From Sandaracinaceae bacterium (GTDB lineage Bacteria; Myxococcota_A; Polyangia; Polyangiales; Sandaracinaceae), in the NCBI GenBank assembly GCA_020633195.1, contig JACKEC010000021.1:62001-126000 (forward strand): a stretch of DNA of 64,000 nt. Reading direction: 5' to 3'. A model generated the notes under the pieces. That model did no database searches. It saw nothing but the letters and a program-made list of their open reading frames with translations, and was not told the DNA's origin. Shown here piece after piece: positions 1 through 8,300 of this stretch. The first letter of the stretch is position 1. Every line of letters begins with the position of its first letter. Position numbers and translations under genes: made by a program.

Positions 1-261
1 CGCACCAGGTCAGGCCGATGGCCGAGAAGCCGCTAAGCTTCGCGGAGGCCGTGGCGAATCGCGTCCAGGCTCATGGCTTGCGCCATAGGAGCGCCTGCGA
101 GTCCCTCTTCTCTCGGCGTTTCGCGAGTGAGCGACGACGGTTCCTTGGTGCCATTCCCGCGAGATCCACCGAGAAGCACGGTGTCTGCGCTCGACCCCAT
201 CGCGTTCGAGTCCCGTCCGCCCCCTTGGCTCCCTTCGCGCGCTTGGCGCGAAATTCACGGC
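1..261. other. No supportable gene at left edge
   Basis: This stretch precedes the end of the archease gene. Short open frames exist on both strands, but none shows a recognisable domain, a plausible ribosome binding site or a convincing start. It probably holds intergenic sequence or the fringe of a gene lying to the left. Confidence 0.4.
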
Positions 262-681
262 CTACAAATCGAAGACCAGGCGACCGGTCCAGCGGTCGTC
301 GTCGAGCTCGTCGATCGCGGCGCCGTGATGGGTCACGGCTTTGACGGGCCGCGCGATCACGTGGCGCGCCGGATCGTAGGCCTCGCCCCACGCGGTCGCG
401 GTGACTGTGTCGACGTCGAGCGCGATCACCTCGACGCGCCGCGCGAGCCAGCCCGTCTCGAACGCGTAGAGCACCTCGTTGCCGAGCGCGACGAGCTGGT
501 CGAGGCCGTCGACCCCGCGGGCCTCGATCGGTCGGGACTCTCGCTCGTCGATCTTCGTCGCGTCGTCGACGAGGAGGCCCACGAGCGCGTCGACGGACGC
601 CTCGAAGAGCTCGGCCTCGGAGCTCGCCTCGAGGTCGGCGCCGAAGTCCCCGGTGTGGTCGAAGAAGCGATGCGAACGCAC
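262..681 (-). CDS. Archease family protein
   Basis: Archease is a small metal-binding activator best known for helping the RNA ligase RtcB through guanylylation and multiple turnover. The 139-residue product has the family's usual length. It carries the N-terminal FDHTGDFG block (residues 7-14, with Asp12 a likely metal ligand), VKAVTHHG near residues 113-120, and the C-terminal VFDL with Asp138. The GTG start at 681 gives the N-terminus expected for the family, just before the HTGD motif. No rtcB is visible in this window, so the partner must be elsewhere or the protein has another client. The neighbour on the right is divergent and its likely start is only about 33 bases away, so the promoters must be very compact. 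The assignment is confident; the biological role here is inferred from the family. Confidence 0.88.
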   Translation of the reverse strand: MRSHRFFDHTGDFGADLEASSEAELFEASVDALVGLLVDDATKIDERESRPIEARGVDGLDQLVALGNEVLYAFETGWLARRVEVIALDVDTVTATAWGEAYDPARHVIARPVKAVTHHGAAIDELDDDRWTGRLVFDL

Positions 682-714
682 GGGCCGAAGGATAGGTTAG
701 GTTCCCGTCCTCCG

Positions 715-1326
715 GTGGCTGGCGCGAACGACGACAAAGACCGCTTCTTCTTCGGGGCCGCGCTCGTGATCGCGCTGGTCGCCGGCGGGATCGCGGTCGC
801 CTCGAACCTCTCCGAGGAGGAGCTGCCCCCCGCGGCCGCCGCGCCGGACCCGGTGCAGGCCGCGCGCGAGCGCGCCGCGACGGAGGAGCGGCGTACGCGG
901 ATCGAGTTCGAGCCGATCGAGGATCAGGAGGCGCGCCGGACCCCGCCCGGGTTCGTGCTCGACCTGCCGGAGGTCCCCGACCTCGCGACGCAGCCGCCGC
1001 CCGCGCGCCCCGCCTCGAACGACCCGCGCATGGAGAGCCTGGCCGCCGAGATGCGCATCCTCAGCCACGCGCGCGAGATGCTCGGCGAGCACCCCGCCGA
1101 GGCGCTCGGGGTGATCCGGCAGCACCAGCGGCAGTACCCAGACGGCGTCCTGCGCGAGGAGCGCGAGGCGTTCGCCATCGAGGTGCTGCTCGCGCTCGAG
1201 CACACCGACGAGGCCGAGCGGCGCTACTACGACTTCCTGCAGCGCTTCCCGCAGTCCGAGCACCGGGAGAGCCTGCAGCGCGCGATGCTCCGACCGCCCC
1301 ACCGCATCGGCGCGGGCGGTCGCTGA
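715..1326 (+). CDS. Membrane-anchored TPR-like hypothetical protein
   Basis: The product has one membrane-spanning stretch near the N-terminus (about residues 11-30, rich in F, A, V and I). A proline- and acid-rich spacer follows, then a C-terminal helical region of about 100 residues resembling a tetratricopeptide-type domain. The pattern there (AREMLGEHPAEAL, YPDGVLREEREAF, RRYYDFLQRFPQS) is common in myxobacterial proteins that follow anti-sigma-like or BamD-like architectures. The GTG at 715 is chosen because the in-frame ATG at 670 would overlap the start of the divergent archease gene by 12 bases, but that ATG cannot be excluded. No catalytic motif is seen. A scaffold or assembly role in the envelope is a guess from the architecture. 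Confidence 0.65.
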   Translation: MAGANDDKDRFFFGAALVIALVAGGIAVASNLSEEELPPAAAAPDPVQAARERAATEERRTRIEFEPIEDQEARRTPPGFVLDLPEVPDLATQPPPARPASNDPRMESLAAEMRILSHAREMLGEHPAEALGVIRQHQRQYPDGVLREEREAFAIEVLLALEHTDEAERRYYDFLQRFPQSEHRESLQRAMLRPPHRIGAGGR

Positions 1327-1378
1327 TCCCGAGCGTCCTGCTATCCTGCCCGCCTCACTTCCCCCGGAGACGACCGAG

Positions 1379-2359
1379 ATGAGCGCGATTCGCGAGTTCA
1401 TGGACCGCCACTACCTGCACTTCAACAGCCGCGAGGTCGTGGCGTCGGCGCGCGCCTGGAACGAGCACCTCGAGGCCGGCGGGAAGATGATGGTCACCCT
1501 CGCCGGCGCGATGAGCACCGCGCGGATCGGCCGCATCCTCGGGCGCATGATCCGGGCCGGGAAGGTCCACGCGATCTCGTGCACGGGCGCGAACCTCGAG
1601 GAGGACGTGTTCAACCTGCTCGCCGCGAACGAGTACGAGATCATCCACGACTGGCGGGCGCTGAGCGCGGCCGACGAGGAGGCGCTGTACGCGCGCGGCT
1701 TCAACCGCGTCACCGACACGTGCATCCCCGAGACGGTGATGAAGCACCTCGCCAAGCGCCTCTCCAAGAGCTGGAAGGCGTGCTGCGATCAGGGCATCTC
1801 GCGCAGCCCCGCCGAGCACCTGTTCGAGGTCCTCGGCGACGCGTCGCTCCGCGAGCACTACCAGATCCCCGAGGAGGATAGCTGGATGCTCGCCGCCAAG
1901 GAGATGGGCATCCCCGTCTTCGCGCCCGGCTGGGAGGACTCGACGACCGGCAACATGTTCGCCGGCGAGGTCATCAAGGGCGAGCTGCCGCACCACCAGT
2001 GCGTCAAGACGGGCACCGAGCAGATGCAGGCGCTCGTCGAGTGGTACTCGGCGAACAACGGCGCCACCGCCGGGCACCCGAGCGTGGGCTTCTTCCAGAT
2101 CGGCGGCGGCATCGCGGGCGACTTCGCGATCTGCGCGGTCCCGCTGATGATCCAGGACCTGGGCCGCGAGGACACGCCGTTCTGGGGCTACTTCTGCCAG
2201 ATCAGCGACGCTGCCACGAGCTACGGCGGCTACTCCGGCGCGGTCCCCAACGAGAAGATCACCTGGGGCAAGCTCGACGCCTCGACCCCCAAGTTCATGA
2301 TCCAGTCGGACGCCTCGATCGTGGCGCCGCTCGTCTTCGGCTACGTCCTTGGCGACTGA
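1379..2359 (+). CDS. Deoxyhypusine synthase-like protein
   Basis: This 326-residue protein belongs to the deoxyhypusine synthase family, which moves an aminobutyl group from spermidine to a lysine (eukaryotes and archaea) or to putrescine (homospermidine synthesis). Family features include the N-terminal GKMMVTLAGAMSTARIG segment, SCTGANLEEDVFNL, the central IGGGIAGDFA turn and the C-terminal EKITWGKL. Lys298 in that last motif matches the catalytic lysine of the eukaryotic enzyme (usual motif VSWGK). A GGAGA ribosome binding site lies about 8 bases before the ATG. Bacteria have no eIF5A, so the acceptor is unknown; polyamine synthesis or modification of another protein are both possible. The next gene starts inside the last codons of this one, which suggests coupled translation. 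Confidence 0.85.
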   Translation: MSAIREFMDRHYLHFNSREVVASARAWNEHLEAGGKMMVTLAGAMSTARIGRILGRMIRAGKVHAISCTGANLEEDVFNLLAANEYEIIHDWRALSAADEEALYARGFNRVTDTCIPETVMKHLAKRLSKSWKACCDQGISRSPAEHLFEVLGDASLREHYQIPEEDSWMLAAKEMGIPVFAPGWEDSTTGNMFAGEVIKGELPHHQCVKTGTEQMQALVEWYSANNGATAGHPSVGFFQIGGGIAGDFAICAVPLMIQDLGREDTPFWGYFCQISDAATSYGGYSGAVPNEKITWGKLDASTPKFMIQSDASIVAPLVFGYVLGD

Positions 2360-2828
2360 CCCGCAGCGGGCCCTGAACTGCCCGCGGTGCATGGTCGTCA
2401 TGCGCGAGGCGCGGGCGCGCGGCGGCGCGGGCGGCGCCTACCGCGAGGCCTGGACGATGGTGTGGCAGTGCAACCGCTGCAAAGGTCAGCTGCTCGAGGC
2501 CTCGGACAGCGGCAACCTCGCGCAGTCGCTCGCCCGGTCGATGCTGGTGCGGAACCGGAAGAAGGCGCCCGCGCTCTGTCCGGCGTGCATGACCAACCTG
2601 ATCGAGCTGACGCTCGGCTGGGACGACGTCAGCGTCGAGATCGAGGAGTGCCCGGGCTGCTTCAGCGTGTTCGTCGATCGCGGGGAGCTCGAGCAGACGC
2701 GCACGCTGATGCGCGCGGCGGCCGGGCTGCAGGCGACGGATCTGTCGGTCCACGGCGGCACGGACGAGCCCGATCCGTTCGAGGCGTTCCTGCGGTCGCT
2801 GGGCGAGACCCTCGACGGCCTGGGCTGA
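2349..2828 (+). CDS. Double zinc-ribbon protein, TFIIB-type zinc finger family
   Basis: The 159-residue product has four CxxC pairs: Cys11/Cys14, Cys41/Cys44, Cys77/Cys80 and Cys101/Cys104. They fit two zinc ribbons of the zf-TFIIB type, and the second is followed by a VFVDRGELEQ stretch typical of such small bacterial proteins. The TTG at 2349 is preferred because any later start would lose the first CxxC. It overlaps the deoxyhypusine synthase-like gene by 11 bases, so the two are probably co-translated. The C-terminal 55 residues have no recognised domain. No function is established for these proteins. The coupling raises the possibility that it is a partner or substrate of the neighbouring enzyme, which is inference only. 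Confidence 0.7.
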   Translation: MATDPQRALNCPRCMVVMREARARGGAGGAYREAWTMVWQCNRCKGQLLEASDSGNLAQSLARSMLVRNRKKAPALCPACMTNLIELTLGWDDVSVEIEECPGCFSVFVDRGELEQTRTLMRAAAGLQATDLSVHGGTDEPDPFEAFLRSLGETLDGLG

Positions 2829-3277
2829 CCGGGAACCCATGGGCGCGCGTGGGGCGGGCTCTGTTGAGGTGTGAGCGGCGGCGACTCCGCGAGCTGTCGC
2901 TCTCTCGCGCGCTGCGCGCGCGAGGCGGGGGCTTCGCCCCCGGTGCTTTGAGACGGTGAGATCGCTGGCCGAGAGTCAGCCCGTGGGAGCTCTGTCCCCC
3001 AGGGGGACCCCGGTCCCCCTCGCCGTCGCCTTCGGCGCCGTCTCACCCCCTCGGCCTCCGTCTCCGGCGCTTCGCGCCTACGACGGAGGGGCGGCGCTTC
3101 GCGCCGTCGGCGCGCGGAGCGCGCCGGTCGGCCGGACCGCGCTTCGCGCGGCCACGACCTCCACGCGACGTGAACGCTGGGTGTGGGCGAACACAGCCGG
3201 ACGGCCGGCACGCCTGCTCGCCGATGTGTTTCTCCGAGAGCCTCGTCACCGGGGCCGCGGGGCCCTAGGGTTCCGCG
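2829..3277. repeat. Gene-free spacer packed with GC hairpins
   Basis: I see no gene in these 449 bases. The stretch is dense in short perfect palindromes, many closing on a TTC triloop: a GGGGGC stem near 2928-2942, GGCGC/GCGCC stems near 3077-3103, a CCGCGC stem near 3138-3152, and a CCCCC/GGGGG pair near 2997-3020. They resemble the GAA-loop palindromes at 11.1-11.7 kb. This could be a lineage-specific REP-like repeat cluster and may also end transcription of the preceding gene. Confidence 0.5.
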
Positions 3278-3829
3278 GTGCGCTTCCTCGCGGCGTTGGT
3301 TCTGCTGGTCGGCTGCGGCTCCGAGGCGGCGGCCCCGCCCACGGCGGCGGAGCCCGTCGCCGAGGGGCCCGTCGAGGCGCCGGCGCCGGAGCCCCCGGCC
3401 GACTGGGTGGACGTCGACGCGTCCACGATCGCTTCGTCGCTGCGCGACCACCCGGGCCGGTACCTGCTCGTGAACGTGTGGTCGACGTGGTGCGAGCCGT
3501 GCGTCGAGGAGATGCCCGAGCTGATCGAGACGGCGCGCGGCTACGAGGGGCGTGGGCTCGCGCTCGTGCTCGTCTCGACGGACCCGCCGACGAACCGCGA
3601 CGCCGCCCACGCGCTGCTCGCGCGCCTCGGCGCCCCGATGCCGAGCTGGTTCAAGGTCGGGTCGGACGACGCGTTCATCCGCGCCGTCCACGAGGATTGG
3701 TCGGGCGGGCTGCCCGCCACGCTGCTCCTGGACGAGCAGCGGCGCGTGGTTCAGTTCTGGGAAGAGCCGGTGAGCGCGGAGATGCTGCGAGCGCCGATCG
3801 AGTCATTGTTGAACGGAGGAACGGGATGA
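3278..3829 (+). CDS. TlpA-like thioredoxin-fold lipoprotein
   Basis: The 183-residue product starts with a short signal ending in the lipobox LLVGC, so it is probably an envelope lipoprotein. A proline/alanine-rich linker follows, then a TlpA/thioredoxin domain with the redox motif W-C-E-P-C (Cys72 and Cys75) and the cis-proline region GGLPATLLLD. Family members reduce or oxidise disulfides in exported proteins, for instance during cytochrome c maturation. The GTG start at 3278 places the signal correctly. The stop codon overlaps the start of the next thioredoxin-like gene (ATGA), so the two form an operon. The client protein is not evident from the neighbours. Confidence 0.8.
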   Translation: MRFLAALVLLVGCGSEAAAPPTAAEPVAEGPVEAPAPEPPADWVDVDASTIASSLRDHPGRYLLVNVWSTWCEPCVEEMPELIETARGYEGRGLALVLVSTDPPTNRDAAHALLARLGAPMPSWFKVGSDDAFIRAVHEDWSGGLPATLLLDEQRRVVQFWEEPVSAEMLRAPIESLLNGGTG

Positions 3830-4446
3830 AGCTCGCGCGCACGGGTGTCGCAACGGTCGGGATCGCCATCGCGATCGCCTCGGTCACGTTCGCCGCGTCG
3901 GACGCGAGCGCCCTCGCGGTGGGCGCGCAGGCGCCGATGCGCACGCACCGGATGCGCGGGGTCGACGGGCAGCAGGCCTCCATCGCGAGCGTCGCGGGCG
4001 AGCACGGCACGCTCGTGATCTTCACCTGCAACCACTGCCCCTGGGCCCAGGCCTGGGAGGCGCGGATCACCGAGCTCGGCAACACCTACCGCGGCCGCGG
4101 CGTCGGCGTGATCGCGATCAACTCCAACGACCCCGAGGAGCACCCCGAGGACGGCTACGAGGAGATGCAGCGCCGCGCGCGCGCCGCCGGGATGCAGTTC
4201 CCCTACGTCGTCGACGAAACGTCGAACGTCGCGCGCGCGTTCGGCGCGACGCGCACCCCCGAGGCCTTCCTCTTCGACGGCCGCGGCCGGCTCGTCTACC
4301 ACGGCGCCGTCGACGACAACGCGCAGCAGCCCGACCAGGTCCAGCACCGCTACCTCCGCGACGCGCTCGAGGCGGTGGTCACGAGCCACCCGATCGCCGA
4401 GCCCGAGACGCGCTTCCTCGGATGCACCATCAAGTTCCGCGACTGA
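3826..4446 (+). CDS. Exported thioredoxin-like (AhpC/TSA-type) protein
   Basis: This 206-residue protein has a Sec-type signal (positive start, hydrophobic core, cleavage near ASA-LA at about residue 27) and a peroxiredoxin/thioredoxin-like fold. FTCNHCPW contains a vicinal redox pair, Cys68 and Cys71. The NSNDPEEHPEDGYEEM and TRTPEAFLFD segments are typical of the 'thioredoxin family protein' group related to AhpC/TSA. Start choice is supported by a GGAGG ribosome binding site at 3816-3820 and by the ATGA overlap with the upstream lipoprotein. A redox role in the periplasm together with that lipoprotein is likely, but the substrate is unknown. The 3' end overlaps the murein endopeptidase gene by 25 bases. 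Confidence 0.8.
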   Translation: MKLARTGVATVGIAIAIASVTFAASDASALAVGAQAPMRTHRMRGVDGQQASIASVAGEHGTLVIFTCNHCPWAQAWEARITELGNTYRGRGVGVIAINSNDPEEHPEDGYEEMQRRARAAGMQFPYVVDETSNVARAFGATRTPEAFLFDGRGRLVYHGAVDDNAQQPDQVQHRYLRDALEAVVTSHPIAEPETRFLGCTIKFRD

Positions 4447-5129
4447 TCGCCCTCGCGAGCGTGCTCCTCGCGGCGACGGCGGCCGCCCAGGACGCGCCGC
4501 CCAACACGAGCGTCGGGGACACGCACGACGGCCACCTCGTCGGCGGCGCCGAGCTGCCGCGGTCGGGGCCGGGCTTCCACTGGGAGACCAACCGCGGCAA
4601 CCCGGGCGCGCGCTACGGCGCCACGACCTTGGTCGACGCGCTCCAGGCCGCGGCGGCGAGCGTGCTCGCGGCGCACCCGGGCAGCGACCTCGCGATCCAC
4701 GACATCGCGCTCCGCGACGGCGGACCCATCCGCGGCCACGGCTCGCACCGGAGCGGGCGCGACGTGGACATCGCCTACTACGCGCGGACGCCCGACGGCG
4801 CGCCGATGAACCCGACGCGATCGATCTGGTTCGTCAGCGGCGGGCGCGAGCGCGGCGCCCCGGCGGCCACCGGCGCGACCTTCCACGCCGAGCGCACCTT
4901 CGCCTTTCTCCGCGCGCTGCTCACCGACCGCACCATCCGCGTGAGCCACGTGTTCATGGCCCCGCACCTGCAACGTCTCGTGCTCGCCGCAGGGGGACGC
5001 GACGCCGCGGTCCCCGACCTCCGTCGCGTGCTGCGGCGCCCGCGTGGTCGCCGCGTCGATCCGCACGCCGACCACTTCCACGTGCGCATCCACTGCCCCC
5101 CGAGCGACACGCGGTTCTGCGAGGACTGA
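4422..5129 (+). CDS. MepA-like penicillin-insensitive murein endopeptidase
   Basis: The product (235 residues) is an exported zinc peptidase of the LAS/M74 group, which cuts peptide cross-links in peptidoglycan. After an N-terminal signal (LIALASVLLAATAAAQ) the zinc motif HGSHRSGRDVDI appears, with His109, Asp114 and Asp116 in the expected register, and the C-terminal DHFHVRI supplies His218 and His220. The length is a little under E. coli MepA (about 274). The start lies within the end of the thioredoxin-like gene, implying coupled expression of the three envelope genes from 3278. Two hairpins just downstream may end the operon. The family assignment is good; the exact bond cleaved is inferred from the family. 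Confidence 0.85.
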   Translation: MHHQVPRLIALASVLLAATAAAQDAPPNTSVGDTHDGHLVGGAELPRSGPGFHWETNRGNPGARYGATTLVDALQAAAASVLAAHPGSDLAIHDIALRDGGPIRGHGSHRSGRDVDIAYYARTPDGAPMNPTRSIWFVSGGRERGAPAATGATFHAERTFAFLRALLTDRTIRVSHVFMAPHLQRLVLAAGGRDAAVPDLRRVLRRPRGRRVDPHADHFHVRIHCPPSDTRFCED

Positions 5130-5173
5130 GTCCCGAGGGCGCGTAGCGACCGAGGGATCTCAGTGGGGAGCGC

Positions 5174-5217
5174 GAGGGGCTTGCCCCTCGCCGGAGAGAA
5201 ATCGCCGGAGGCGATTT
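5174..5217. terminator. Pair of hairpins after mepA-like gene
   Basis: Two perfect hairpins lie back to back. The first has a 7-base stem GAGGGGC/GCCCCTC with a 2-base loop (5174-5189). The second has an 8-base stem AAATCGCC/GGCGATTT with a GGA loop (5199-5217), ending in TTTAT. They sit 45-90 bases after the stop codon, a plausible place for transcription to end, though there is no long T-tract. Confidence 0.4.
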
Positions 5218-5365
5218 ATCGACAGGCTTTGACGCCGCACGCTCCCCGGGGATAGACGACTTATCGCCGGGGATTGGCTGGTTGACACGCCCGACGGACC
5301 CGCGCCGCGGCACACTGTGTGCGGGGGCGGGGGAAACCTTTTCCCCTCGTGCCCGAAGAACCGTC

Positions 5366-8300
5366 ATGGCCCATCCGTCTCCGATCTCGGCGCCCGACGC
5401 CGTCGCCTCGACCCGGGCGCTCTTCGAGCGCGGCCGCTACGTCGACGCGCTCCGCGCCGGGCCCGACCCGGATCTACGGAAGTGGCCGACCGAAGCGCGC
5501 GTCCTCGCCGCGCAGCTCGCGACGCGCCTCGGTGGCGCACGCTTGTCCCAGGCGCTCGTGTTCCGCGCGCACCGCGACGCGCCCGACGATCTCGCCGCGG
5601 GCTACGCGATGGCTCGGCTGGTGTTCATCCGGCGCGGCCCCTGGCACTGCCTCGAGTGGATGCGCGCGCGCCCCGCGCTGCTGGACGCGAGCGGCGACCT
5701 GACGCTCCTGCGCGGCTCCGCGCTCGGCGAGCTGCGCGACTTCGAACGGGCCGAGCGCGCGCTCGACGACGCCGAGCGAGGGGGCGCGTCGGTGGTCCGG
5801 CTCGCGCTCGGACGGGCGCGCGTCGCCGAGCTGGCCGACGACGTCCCCCGCGCGCTCGCGCTGGTGGACGAGGCCCTCGCGCGACGGCCGGAGTCCAACG
5901 GCCTGATCGCGCGGCGCGCCTACCTCCTCTCCGGGCTCGGTCGCGCCGAAGACGCGCTCGACGGGCTGCACGTCGAGCTCACCGATCAGAGCTGGGAGCT
6001 GCTCTGGCAGCGCGGCGAGTGCTCGTTCACGCTCCGCCGCTACGCCGACTGCGAGCGGGACCTCGACGCCGCGCACGCGGCGGCGCTCCTGCTCGACCGC
6101 GCTCCCGCGCGACGGCTCGCGACCGCGCGCGCCGAGGCGGCCTACCTCCAGGGCGCGCACCGACGGGCCGAAGGGCTGGCGCGCACGGGCGGCGAGGGCT
6201 TCCCCGCTCGGTTCGCCGACGCGCTGAGCGAGCTCGAGGACGGCGCCCCGCCGCCGCGCGTGGAGCTCGAGGGCGTGCCGCACATCCGGCAGCACCACCA
6301 GACGTGCATGCCAGCGAGCCTCGCGTCGATCACCGCGTTCCACGGCGATCCCGTCGACCACCTCGAGATCGCGCAGGCCATCTGCTACGCGGGGACGCCG
6401 TTCAACCGAGGCGTCCGCTGGGCGCGCGACCGCGGCTACGAGGTGCGCCTCGTCGACCTGGACTTCGACCGCGCCAAGCAGATCCTCGACGCGGGCTTCC
6501 CGATCGCGCTCAGCACCGGGGCGACGGTCACCGCCCACACGAACGTCGTGATCGGCTGCGACCTGGTCCGGAAGGCGCTGCTGATCCGCGACCCGAGCAC
6601 GCCGCACCTCGTCGAGCTGCCCCTGGAGGAGCTCGAGAAGCAGAGCTGGTACGGGCCCTGCGCGATGGTGATGGCGCCGGCCGCTCGCGCCGAGGAGCTC
6701 CGGGCCATGGACCTCGGCCCGACCTCCGCGCTGTGGGATCTGGACATCGCGCTCAGCGAGGCCCTCGACGCGCACGACACCGAGGAGGCCGCGCGGATCG
6801 TCGCGGCGCTCGAGGCGGCCGCGCCGGGCTCGCGCCTCGCGCTCCTCGGCGCGCTCGACCTCGCTCGCTACGAGGGCAAGCTCGACGCGCAGGTCGCGGT
6901 GCTCGACGCGCTGCTCGCCCTCCACCCCGACACCCGCGCGTGGATCGTGATGCGCGGCGAGGCGATGCACGAGTCCTCGAGCGTGGCCGAGCGCGTCGCC
7001 TTCTGGTCGCGCCACGAGCACCTCGACGACCCGTCGATCCTCGAGTCGTTCGCGGAGACGCTGCGCGGGTCGCCCGCGACGCAGGAGCGGGCCGGGCGGC
7101 TCCTCCGGCGCGCGATCCGGCTCGCCCCGTGGAGCGGCATGGCTCACCACGTCCTCGCCGACCTCGGCACCTCGCGCGAGGTGCCCGACGTGGAGGTGCT
7201 GGAGAGCTATCGCTTCGGGACCTGCCTGTCGCCGATCAACGAGCACTTCGCGCGCGCCTACCACGACCACGCGCGCGTCTGCGGGCGCGAGGAGGAGGCG
7301 CTCGCGCACCTGCGCCGGCGCGCGGAGGCCGCCGACGATCGCGCCGTCGGCCCGGCGCAGACGCTCTACGAGGTCTACCTCGACTCGGGCAACCCTGAGC
7401 GCGGCGTGGCGCTCCTCGAGGAGCTCGCCGCGAAGCGCCCGGAGGACGGAGACCTGGCGCTGCTGCTGGTGCGGGCGCACCTCTCGGCCGGGGCGCCGGC
7501 CGAGGCCGCCGAGTGGCTCGAGCGGGCGCGCGCGCGCGCGGCGAGAGAGGTCGATCGGCTGCTGCAGTCTGCCGCGCTGGCGCGCGTCCTCGGGGACCTC
7601 GACGCCGCCGCCGAGGCGCTCGACCGCGCGCACGAGCTGCTCCCGTGGCGCATGGACGTGCTCACCTCGCTGGCCGACGTGGCCCTCGAGCGCGAGGGGC
7701 ACGAGGCCGTCGTCGCCCGCGTCGAGCGCGCGTACGCGGCGTCGCCGCACGAGGGGGCGATCCTCGTCGAGCTCGTCGGCTGGCTCCGAGGCCACGACGA
7801 CGAGCGGCGGATCGAGCTGATCCGCGCCCGCGTCGACGCGCGCCCCGACGATCACTGGGCGCGGCGGGAGCTCGCGCTGGCCCACGCCGCGCTCGGAGAC
7901 CAGGACACCGCGCTCGAGCTGGCCCGAGACGCGGTGTCGCGGACGCCCGCGAACAGCATCGCGCACGGCGTGCTCGGCGGTCTCCTCGTGCGCGCCGGCG
8001 AGACCGAGGAGGGCCGCGCCTCGCTCCGTCGCGCGGTCGAGCTGTGGGTCGACAACACCTCCGCGATCCGCGAGCTCACCTCGATCGGCGGCGACGCCGA
8101 GGCGGAGCGCGAGGACGTCCGCTTCCTGCTCGATCAGCTCGACCGCCGCGTGAGCGCCGGGCCCGGGGTCATCGAGGCGGCGTACGCCGCGGGCGCGCTG
8201 CCGCGCGGGGAGCGGCTCGAGCGGATGGAGCGGCTGCTCTCGATGGCCGCGCACCGGCCCGACGCGTGGGAGGCGGTGGCGCGAGCGCGGATGAACGCGG

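Noticed and set aside
200..226. A GTTCGAGTCCCG string resembling a tRNA T-loop
   Set aside because: The flanking bases do not form a proper five-base T-stem and no acceptor, D or anticodon stem fits around it.
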